From Lepidodermella squamata (lineage: Eukaryota > Gastrotricha): a DNA stretch of 64,000 bases. Under the pieces are notes generated by a model. That model was not told the DNA's origin. It did not search any database and saw nothing but the letters and a program-made list of their open reading frames with translations. A program made the position numbers and the translations under genes. Position 1 is the first letter of the stretch, and each line of letters starts with the position of its first letter. This document shows, in pieces, positions 32,936-43,600 of the stretch. The stretch covers positions 496,001 through 560,000 of the forward strand of contig JBLDXI010000019.1 in assembly GCA_047495785.1 (NCBI GenBank), read 5' to 3'.

Positions 32936-35900
32936 AAAACCGCCCGACCAGGAAGTAAGTTGCGATATACCCATATTTTTCGGAACGCAATTGTCTTCCT
33001 TACACCAGCAACACGGTATTTCGAAGTGGAGGCTTCCTCTTTCATAGGACTCGGCGTTATTTTCGACGCGAGCAAAGGATTGGCCTACTTCATTTACAAT
33101 AGAGTGGCCAATCCGCGGATAACAGATGCCAACTATTATCGCGATCAACCGATAAAGCAGCGTGAAACAACCGCTGTCGGAGACCTCAAGTCGGGAAGGC
33201 AAACAATTGTGCTGGAAATCGTTAACGAGGGTTTGACAGTATACCAGCTTCTGGACGGAGGCTCAGTGAGGAAGCTTTTCGACAATTTCAATATTCGAGG
33301 AATCATCTCCCTCATGCCAGACCTTATGGTTGGTGTCTCCGCTTTATCGAATGGCCCATCGCCTTGCTCAGTGGAGTTACTGAGTTTTCAGAGCTATTAC
33401 ATTTTATTAAGCGACGGACCTAAATGTTTCATGCCTTATTTATCGCTTATCGACAATTCTAACAAAGGTATGTATCGCCGGCCAATGTAATTTTTAAAAT
33501 GCAATTTGGCAAACAGGAAACTGGACTGTTGTAACGAAGCCTATTGATAACAGCGGTGAAGTTACCTCGAAGCTGATCGATTTTTCAACAACAACAGGAT
33601 TTCTTCTCTCGAGTCGAGAAGACGTCGGAATGCAGTCCGCGATCTATTCCGTGCAGGTTAGAATCTTAATCTAAGCAACACTGAATAAGTTGTTTTTCTT
33701 TTTATTCAAGAATTGGCCGATAGATTCTTCGGATATATTGGCCGTTTTCTGTGTCAACGTCGAAAATCAGCCCCAAGGCGATGGCTTGACCATCTTTTTC
33801 GTACCACCTGGTAGCTTCAATAATGGCATCAAATGTAAAGAAATTCATCTTACGAATCTGGAAAGTTTTATATATTGTAATATCTTAGCGGGACCTGGCT
33901 ATCTACCTCAACCGTTCAAGGGCTTTGCAGTCATAGTAAACGGGCCGAATTCGTTCCTTCGAGTTGTCTACGAAGACGCGGGGGCGGCTAATGCTTTGAG
34001 ACCAGAAATCATACTTTCCAACTTTGATAAGGCAAACCCTCAGATTGCGTTTGGCAACACATGCTACGAGATTTCTATGAACAACAACGAAGCTTTTGTT
34101 AGATGATCGAAATAAGTAATTAATGCCCTTGTTTTCTGAAGAGTTTTTCTTTATCAGGTTGGCGTATACAATGAGTCTGGTGCTTATATCCCTCTCGCAA
34201 GAAACGTTTGGCTACCGAATTTCAAAAAGCTGTCACCTTGGGTTATCGGCATTGGGACGCAGAACACAGTAGTCGGCCATGAAGTTCGCATTTATTCCAT
34301 AAAATTTTTCAAGCTGTTGCCTGATAACAGCCGGGGACAGCAAGAACTCGCTGTTGATGTGTCTAATCCGCTTGGAAACGGAGGATTTGGTTTGCAAGCG
34401 TTGCGTGTGAATGCTTTTTATGTTGATATTTTCAGGTGACTGGCGAGTTGAGGAGTCCTTGTCAGCGTCGTTTCAACCTTACCAAATCTTTCCACCCCCA
34501 ACTGCAATAACCAATCGTGGCTACGCATTTCTCGATAAGACAATGAATAAAAAAGTTCGATTTATTTATGCAAAGGTGGGCTACGCAGTCCCAGAGGGAT
34601 CATTGTAACTTTCTCATTTGGATAGCCCTACTATCCGTCTTCTGGAGGATTGAATCTAATGTTCAGGTTCAACATGGAGTTGAATGCGACTGGGGATGGT
34701 TTCGCTATATTCGTAATCCCTGAAGAAGACGTCAACAGCAAAACTGGTGCATATCTACTCCCGGCAGATTTCCGAGGCTTCGCTCTCATAGTCAATCCTA
34801 TAAATAATACCGTCACTATAGTTACGAATGTACTGCCTATGAAAAAGAGCGTGACAGACTTCAAGGCTTACACGGGAAAATCGTGGCAACCCATTTATGG
34901 ATTTACCTCTTACGAAGTGAAATTGGGATCGGACTCCTTATCCGTAAGTCATTCATCTCTATAATAATTGGTTCTGCTGACGCCCTTGTACAAGTGTAAA
35001 TTGCGAGCAGCCAATGGCGATGTTATTGACTTTGGCCCAATATCGTACGGTATACTTGCAGTCGGTGGACCTTGGGTCGTTGGTGTTGCGGCAACCAATA
35101 GCGAAAGTGGCGTCTCTCGAATTCAAGCAAATTCATTGAAAGTGAGCCTCGGAGGAGATTCGCAGAACCCTGATTCGTCTCCTGAGCAAGGTAAGTAAAC
35201 CCTTCGAATTATTTTCGCTCGTTTGTTTTTATTTCTCACAATGCCCTGTTGTATTCTAACATTGATAAACATTGATATGCCATTCCAGGAATTTATCAGC
35301 CCCAGTTCTCCTTCGATGGTTACAATTTGGGTAGAATTTTTTCCGTCCTGACACAACCCTTTTGATTGATTTTTTTATTTCAGGCGAAAATTGGATAGTT
35401 CGAACAAAAGACAGCGATAACTTGAACTTGGCATCCAACTTTGCGAACCTTCAAACAAAGAACGTAGCTATGCTAAAGCTGCACCCCTACTCTAAATCAC
35501 GTCAAGCGGTTATATACACCAGAAAGGTCCGCTCATTTTGTCGCTCAGTGTTTATTTCAAACCTGATGTTTTAGCCCTTGGCGCTGACGACAACATCTGG
35601 CTATGTTATAACCCTTAACCTCTGGCTAGTAGGTTATGGCGCTGGCGCTGAAGGATTTGATATTTTCCTGGCCAATGCAGAGAGTCTAAACGTGTCTAAT
35701 TGGCAGTGTAAGTTTCTTTTGCAATTTATTTATCATTATTGATTCTAAAAATATGCTGGCCACCAGATGGCAATGCCGAGTTCTTCTTACAACTCCCAGT
35801 TCGTGGGCTACATTTCCTTGTCAACCCGAAGCAAAAGAATGCTGTGAAAATGGTCTATAGCTACCTGCCGATGACATCTCTGATTAACGGACCTCAGTTC

Positions 35901-36229
35901 TCCAATGAGAATGTGTATTTGAACAATAGCCAATTATGGTTTACAAACGGATCATATACTTACTCGAACATTACCGTTCGCCTTACTGTGGAGAGTGATT
36001 ACGTTTCGGTAAGATATCCTGTATACAATATAATCCCTCGTTCATCCCTTGGGCGAATAGGGCTCTCTTCGCGATATACAAGATAACGTGTACAACATTG
36101 CCGAGAAGCAAATGGCTCCTTGGCTGTCGATTGCGGGGCCTTGGCATCTCGGAATCGGAACCAAAGCACCCACCAACACCCTAGAACTTGGCGTTCTTTC
36201 CATTCGAACCTACTCGTTGCTTAAGCCAA

Positions 36230-36530
36230 TGACGGTAACCACGTCAACAACCTCGACCACGACCACAAGTACGTCCCCACCTTCTACAACATCTGCCACG
36301 ACCACAACCACGTTGCCTTCTTCTACATCGCCGACCACAATTCAAAGCACGTCCCTTTCTTCTACAACATCGACCGCAGCCACAAGCACGTCATCTACAT
36401 ATACGACGTTGACCACTACCATAAGAACGCCATCTTCTTCGACCAGGATTTCAAGCACTTCACCTGGTTCAAGTAATTCTTCAAATAGCACCCGGCTTTC
36501 CACAAGATCAGCAGCAACTACTAAACGAAA
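36230..36530 (+). repeat. Mucin-like stalk repeats of gene C
   Basis: Repeated blocks of ACGTC(C/T)...TCTACAACATCGACC units coding TSTTSTTT-type sequence. Longer than in gene E, consistent with slippage-driven length change. Confidence 0.7.
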
Positions 36531-37430
36531 AGTCGAGCCAAGCTTTTACAAGATCAGTGAGTTTTCCGATGAAGGGTTTGACAAAGATATTTCGAGATAT
36601 GTTAATGCAGGTGTCACTGGTATGATTGAGGTTGAGGGTAACATGACGCTGCCGGATGGAACAGTTCTGCCGTGTGAGCCTTGGCCTGAAGAGCTCGACA
36701 ACTCCAGTTCCCTCTTGTTCAAGAGCGTAGCAGCTGTCATGGCTAACGAGGTATCGATCTGAAAGCTAAAACTTTCTTCATCTGCATCTTTATTGGTTTA
36801 TTTTCACAGATTGTGTTGACTTATTTGGCGTCAGGCGCAGCTAATGTGTCAGTGAACATCACTCGAATCTTCAAAGGAAGTGTCATCGCTGACTACATTG
36901 TGGTACTTCGGAGCCTTACGCAATTAAGCGAAGAAGAAATCAGTGCCAAAGTAGAGATTGCCATTAAGGCACTAGCCGCAGCTGCTGCCGCGAGAATTGG
37001 CCAGATTGTCTCAGCGAAAGTGCGAGGTGCTCAGATCATCTCAAGACCCCCGACCACCACCCCAGATCAGATTGAGTTCACTTACGATCAAGAGGGTGAT
37101 GCAGGATCGGGAATAACGCAGGAAGCTGATAGCGGCCCTACTAAACAAGTCACTATCCTCGGGTTACGAAACATCTCCGATTTTACTTACGATCGTGGAT
37201 TGGGAATAACGCTGGGCCGCATTGGTGGATTTCCAAGCACTTTGAAGACTCCAAGCGCATTTGGCCGATCCGCTGCATCCAATATTAGAACAGACATTAT
37301 TTTCAAGCTTCTGAATTTGTTTAGTCTTTTCTATTATAATGATTTTCAAGCATGAATAACCGGTTACCACTACTTCTTTGTACACTGAATTATAACATGT
37401 TTGATGTATGTCTCTATATTATAATAATAT

Positions 37431-37436
37431 AATAAA
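37431..37436 (+). terminator. Poly(A) signal of gene C
   Basis: AATAAA about 76 bp after the stop codon. Confidence 0.55.
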
Positions 37437-37582
37437 CTTGCGAGTGATGCAAACAAATCCCTGGTTCACTAATTGCTCTGGTTGGAATTTACATCTAGGC
37501 AGACCGCTGATTTGATGGATTGACAGCAAGAGTGTCCTCATCATCCAGAATTATTCTTTTAAATGGTGATCATAGGACACTA

Positions 37583-37695
37583 GATAGCAATAAAAGAACT
37601 AGCTGCCGCCTGTGCAGGGAAAATCGGTTCGATTGCCTCGGCGAAAGTGTAAGGCTTTCCGATCAATTCAAGATCCCCGGTTACAACGCCGGATC
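37583..37695 (+). pseudogene. Relic of a SEA-domain exon from a lost array gene
   Basis: Matches the exon part coding the Ala-rich SEA helix and SAKV..., followed by sequence like the PPTTTPD region of genes C, E and F, but with substitutions and a stop. The equivalent relic sits after gene E, so it existed before the block duplication. Confidence 0.6.
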
Positions 37696-37789
37696 CAACA
37701 TGAAGATCAAGGCAGTGATCAAGGCCAACGAGCAACCATTATACGAAAATGGTAGCGCAAAATTAACACAAATACGGTAGTGCTACGGC

Positions 37790-38362
37790 AGGACTACGGC
37801 GAGTACTATTTCAGTGCTACGGCGAGCTTGACATGTTCCAGGGTATGCAACTAACAGCTGGTATCCCCGGGAACTCACTGACAACGTGAGTCGGGAAAGG
37901 AAAGCTCCGGAAACCGTCAAATCAGGCTCTGATTTTCTGGCCTGAAATCAGCCAATAGCCGGTTTGACATCGCAGGTAACGACTACAAGGGGGCATTGGT
38001 CAGTAGTCAGTAGGGACGTTGGTCAGTCCCTATTCATCATACCCGGCTCCGCCTTGTTACTGTAGACCTCCTGGTAGTATGTGAATACATTATTTGATGG
38101 TTTGACATGAACTAACACGTGTTCTACAAAGAGACTCTACAGGTGATCAGGTGATTGGTTAATGCGAGTCTATAATTGGTGCTATGCTATTTTGTTTAAT
38201 TTCAAAAATTTCAAGTCAGGGCGAATTTTTAAAAATGCTTCGGCGCCGAAATGACTGGCCGTACCGGCACCGTAGCAGTGCCGTAGTTTGCGGTGGTAGT
38301 AGTAACGGTGCGAGGGCTATAAAGTTCGACATTCGCGGATTTCCACTCCACTGCTGCTAATA
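37790..38362. other. Intergenic sequence between SEA relic and MITE
   Basis: No gene or recognised repeat. Contains short local repeats such as GGTCAGTAGTCAGTAGGGACG near 38000 whose origin is unclear. Confidence 0.3.
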
Positions 38363-38809
38363 CCGTATTTCATCAAATAATAGCCATGGCTACTATTTTT
38401 TCTGAAACTCCGAAAATGGTCCAAAAAAAGAGGCAATTATTCGAGGGGGCTATTATTCGAGGGGGGCTATTATTTATCGGTAATTGGCAAATTTCATCAT
38501 CGCAAGTCGTTTGCGCTGTTGAATTCTCTGTTTTTTGACCCATGCTGCTAATTAATCCTCGGCATAAACAAACAACGGCTTACGTCCACCACCTTTAATC
38601 CGCCTAGCAGTATAAAGCGACGCAATTAGGACAGCTTTTTCCCTCCTCCTCTCTCCTCCAGCGCGCCACCTGCTTCGGACAAGGCATGGCGTGGCTATTA
38701 TTCGAGGGGGGCTATTATTTACTTTTAAATGCTCAAAATAGCCTAAAATTTCGGGCTATTATTCGAGGGGGCTTTTATTCGAGGGAGGCTATTAATCGAT
38801 GAAATACGG
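38363..38809. mobile_element. MITE-like non-autonomous DNA transposon with TA target duplication
   Basis: Begins CCGTATTTCATCAAATAATAGCC and ends with its near-perfect inverse (12 exact terminal bases, about 21 of 23 overall), flanked by TA on both sides. The interior repeats a GGCTATTATTCGAGGGGG motif several times and has no coding capacity. The TA duplication fits the Tc1/mariner superfamily. Confidence 0.75.
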
Positions 38810-38811
38810 TA

Positions 38812-40645
38812 TATTAGAATAGGGTTCTATGATAATTGAGCAAACAAAAAGAGAGCAAGGGCTTTAGAGCAAATCGACAAAAGAGCAAATTATAATCAGC
38901 GCAAAAAGTTGTGGTAGTCTGTTAAATTGTGCGCGTTAGCCATCCAAATTGCAAAACAATTAGGTTCCCACTTATTAGATTCATTAAAAATGCCCTATGA
39001 GTTAATGCTAATAGAGTCAAATCTCGTGTGTGTTATTGATGCGCATTTTGCATTGAATCTTCTCACAACTTGTTTCTTCTTCGAGTGACGAATAGTCATG
39101 ATTACGCAACACAGGTTTGCAGGGTGCAAATAATCGATTTTTCGTTATCGATTTTCTCCGCAGCGAAATCTAATCGCACAATGGGACTTGGTTCATTATT
39201 ACCGTAATATTGATATTTTTTCAAGAATTCAGGAGTTGGACAAGTTTGCGGCCGGATATATAATGGCTGATCCACGGTACAAAGTTCGTAATTAGTGTTC
39301 TTTAGCATCATTGTCTGTGCCCATAGGGATGTGCCCGCGTGGCTGAAAATTTCAGGGTTCTAAATTCCCCCATTTTCCGATCTGCAGTAAATAATTCAAC
39401 GTGTTATCTCAAAAATGTTACACATGGCAACGGTGGTTCAATTTTTTGCTAAAAATATATCGTTAGCGTCGTTAAAAAACTCGGATGCCTCAGTCGATTT
39501 TCTCCAGTCGATAAATCTAGTTTGGGTTGAACTTTGGCTTTCTCAAATTTCCGTTAGAATGGGGTTCGAGAGAAAAATTGTATGACGAAAATGCTGTCCG
39601 CGGCTTTTATTAAAAATTCTCATTTTTGAAAAATGGCATTTCACATGAATTGAGGTTGGATCACCATCCTGCGAAAGCTTTATTGGAAATTTTGGAAAGT
39701 CTGGCAAGGGAGAAAATCAACTAAGGCCACATCGGATGCAAACATTTCATTTTTCCAAATTTCAAACGGATTATTTGATGTTCTTGCGATATATTCATTC
39801 TGATGGACCAGAAGCATTTTTCAAAAATGAAAAACGTATGAGAAATAGCAAAACGCATTTCTTGCACAACTTTTCGAAGGTACATCTTTTTGATACACGT
39901 TCTTAGGTAATATTCTTAGGTAATCAGATCACACCTGCTCTTCAATTTGCTGAAAACCGCGTCTTCATATCCCTTATGGTTGAAAAGTTATAAAAAAAAG
40001 CGAGGCAAAAAGGTTCGCGCACACTTTATGTTTACTGAGATTGGCGAATTCGAGTAGATTCGCGTAGTTGCGTTTCGCAGCGGACGAAGTACACTTTGAT
40101 TTTCTGACAGTAACGATGTTCCATCTGTTTGCCTACAGTTGACTAGTTTCGGTGCAACACATAAAAGGACAAGATTTTGAAAATAATGAGCAAAAGTTGT
40201 GTTTATAAATTCTTTTTGGGAGGATCTAATAAAATGCAATTCCCACAACATGGCAAATAGGAAGAAGCTCAGAATAGCCTAGTTGATTATAATTCTAGGC
40301 GACGCAAATTAGTTAGGTAGCCAATCAATTGTATGATTTAAACGAGGTGTTTGAATATCATTTATTTTCAAGTGCCTAAGATCTTAGGAGAGTTTTGAAA
40401 TGGCAGGAAATTAAATCTGTTGAAAATACCTAGTTACGTAGCTTAGTGGCTTAGTTTAGTAGTCCTTTGTGTAATTCGAACTCAATTAAAATTCAGGTGT
40501 TCCTTCGTTAGAAACTTTCTTCACGGCCAAACATATATTTTTCCTGTTTATTTATCATCATCAGGACTATATAACGGTGTTGAAATTTGAAATTTAAAAA
40601 ATCAAAAGTCACTCTGGAATCGTTTTAAAAGAGAACTTTTTTTAA
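38812..40645. other. Intergenic region upstream of gene D
   Basis: No gene with recognisable domains. The minus-strand frame 39102-39311 codes a 69-residue peptide with protein-like composition but no identified family or splice partner. From about 40040 onwards the sequence is related to the 3' end and downstream region of gene A (14775-15000), i.e. the left edge of the duplicated block. Confidence 0.45.
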
Positions 40646-43600
40646 ATGAAGTTTGAACTCACAATTCTGTTGCTCCCGATTATAAATCACCTGTCATGTT
40701 TGGTCTCAGGCCGTAGGTTTGCCGAATGAAAGTCGACTGTTTTGATTCCGTATCTATGTAGGTTTGGTAGCATTTTGGCCTTTCACTAATGTAACGCAAA
40801 ACCAGGGATCGCACTACGACGTCACCGGGAACAGCTTTCACGCTCAAGGCTGCAGTGGTGGCAACATATGGATGGATCCACAGGGTAACGTGAGAGTTGG
40901 CTCTGGTACCAGAGGTTGTATGGCTCTTCCTCGAACCAACTTCGTGGTCAACGAATCATGGACCATTCTCGGCTATGTTTACTACGACTCAACCGTTTCT
41001 GGTCCTTTCATCGAATTCATGATTTCACCACAAGGCAATCGCCCCTACGGTGCGAGTGTCTTTTTGACTCCTAATAACACCCTTAAGAGCAGTCTGATGT
41101 TCAAAAACCTGAACAATTTTACGGCGGAAGATCCTGCGCCGAGTTACAGCAAAACATGGAGCATGATGGTAGCTTCTTACGATGCAACGAATTCGATGTT
41201 CAGAACCTACGTAAACTCGACCTTAGTAAATTCCTTATCAACTGCTGGTTATTACTTCTCCGAGCCGAAATTCGGCATCTCTGTCGGAGCGAGATCCGCA
41301 ACTAATATAGGTTTCAATGCAGCAATCAACTGTTTCGCTATTTTCAGCTCGGTCATGTCAATCACTGAGATTGAAACTTACATGCAAATATGCCGTCTCA
41401 TTCCAAGGCCGAATGGGTTAGATTCAATTGCTTTAGCGTCGGGTTCAAGAATTGCTAGTTGGTCTTGGAGTCTGTCCTTACCAGCTGCTGCCCTCCGTAA
41501 GAATGCTCTGAAATATTGTAACGCGTAATCAATTAATATTAATTGAAATATAGTGGGGAACTCAGCTAGTACACAGTGGGTTATGACTGGAGCAGCCAAG
41601 GCCTTAGAAACCTCTGTTGTTTTGATCGACGAAGCTAATGAATCCGGCGGCCTGTGGTCGACTGCGGTAAGATGATTCAGAATCTCGGTACCGTGCGTGC
41701 TAATACAATTTCACCCTGCAACAGCCGATTCCAGCGCCTCATTTCCGCGTGGAGGTCATGTTCCGCTTTCAAAACACGGGCTGCGCCGGCGACAACCTAT
41801 TCGGCATATTACTTGTCGACAAATTCTATACAGCCCGAACAGGATGTGAGCTTTTGAATTTTTGAATATAATTACTTCATTTTCATCAATTTAAAGCATC
41901 AAGATTTTTCGAAATCGAGGCCTCGTCGTTTCTTGGACTTGGAGTGATCTTCGATGTGAAAGCTGCTGCTGCATATATTATCAACGCAAGAGTCATCAAT
42001 TCAATGGTTTCAGATGCAAAGTTCTACCGCGATCAACCCATCAAACTGAAGGAGTACCCTGGGGTTAGAGGTTTAACCTCTGGAGTTCATGTCATAGTTT
42101 TGGAGATAGTTTCGAACGCCCTGACTGTTACACAGCTAATCGAAAATGGACCGCCGAGAACTCTATTTTCGGGCATTGGATTACCTAACTTTGGTTTTCT
42201 TCAGAGTGATCTTCAACTAGGCGTGTCGGCATTTGCAAATGGGCCTTCGCCATGCTCAGTCGAAGTGCTCAGCATAGAGGCATACGCAATAATCGCCCGA
42301 GCAGGGCAAACATGGTCGCCCGTTTCTTCGTTGGCCTTTAATCAGGAGAATTTGGGTAAGCTTTTACCTCATTTCCATCTCTTCCTATTATGTCCCGTCA
42401 GGAAATTGGGTCGCCGCATCCAAGCCCATTGATAACACCGGGGTTGCAGCTATCAAGCCGATCGATATTTCGAAAAATGGTTACACATTGCTGAGCCGTA
42501 ACGATGCTGGTATTCAATCAGTCCTCTATTCGAACAATGTAAAATCTCCGTAGTTTTTCGTACATATTATGAACATCTGTTACAGACACTGACTGATGGG
42601 TCTGACTTCAACGCATGGTTCTGCGCATATATTGAAAGCGGAATGGGCAACGACGAACTTACTGTATTTTTTGTTCCAGCTAAAACTTTCTCGCCTTATG
42701 TAAAAGGTTTGTTTCAAACGTCAAATTTACTCGAATAGATTACACACCGTTTATTGTTAATGCAGCGGGGCCGGGATATCTACCGCAACCTTTCGAAGGA
42801 TTAGCAGTTATATTGCGCGGCTCATCTAATAATGCATATATCAGAGTAGTTCATGACGATGTTGGCTCGGCTTCAGATGGGATGCGGCCTGAAATCGCGA
42901 TTTACTATGTCGAAGGTCCTAATATTAACAAGGCTGCTTTCGGTAACGTCTGCTTTCAGATGAGAATCACACCTATCGATTTGAGTGTAAGCAATTTATG
43001 ATGCTTATCTGGGTGCAACTTTGAATTCTCTGTTAAATAGGTGAATCTGTACAACGAGTCAGGAGATGTAACGAAACTAGCACAGGGGCCTTGGATTTCA
43101 AAATTTCTGTCATCTGGGCCGTGGATGTTCGGCATTGGTGCGCAAAGCAGAACATCAGGGCGTGAAGTCAGAGTGCATTCCATCAGGATTTCGAATAGAA
43201 CCTTCGATTATAACCAAAGTCAGAATGACACAATAGCAGAGCAATCTTCACCTTTTGGACGCGGATTCGGTATGCTTTCATTTGCCTGTGCAGGGTGCGA
43301 TCTTAGGTCCCGGAGCTGCCGGGGATGGAAAACAATTTTTTGCTGTATTTTGTATTTGCCTAAATGACTAGGCATTTTGACTAAAATGCGAGCGAAGCGG
43401 GAGCATTTTGAAGGTTTTGAAATTTTAAAGATGACCTGAAAGTAGCACACTGCGCCTGATTCTTTTCTGATTCTGATTTTATTATGCATTTTGTTTCACA
43501 ACAGTTAGCAATAGGTTAGTTCTCGGCGCCTCACCTCAGAGGTCGTAAAATCCACTAGTTCATCTGACTTAGATTTAAGATATCGCAGAAACACAGTATG

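Larger units (their letters stand above)
32347..37355 (+). pseudogene. Array gene C, 3' part: lectin-like domains I-IV, mucin stalk, SEA, GPI-type tail
   Basis: Continues gene C after the LTR element. After the duplicated segment, exon 4 runs on normally (DKYKTARPG). Then follow the rest of lectin-like domain I (FIGLGVIFD, GPSPCSVELLS), domain II (GDGLTIFFVPP, WVIGIGTQN), domain III (TGDGFAIFVIPEED, LPADFRGFALI, WVVGVAATN), domain IV (GFDIFLANAES, RLTVESDYVSV, WHLGIGTKA), a Thr/Ser stalk (about 36230-36530), a SEA domain (TLPDGTVLPC, KGSVIADYIVVLRS) and a hydrophobic C-terminus (IIFKLLNLFSLFYY). No stop or frame break was noticed in this part. It is disrupted only because it is separated from its 5' exons by 9 kb of antisense element. 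An allele lacking the element would be a normal gene. Confidence 0.75.

Noticed and set aside
38430-38780. CRISPR-like spacing of CTATTATTCGAGGGG repeats
   Set aside because: Repeats are few, irregular and inside a TIR-bounded MITE in a eukaryotic genome.
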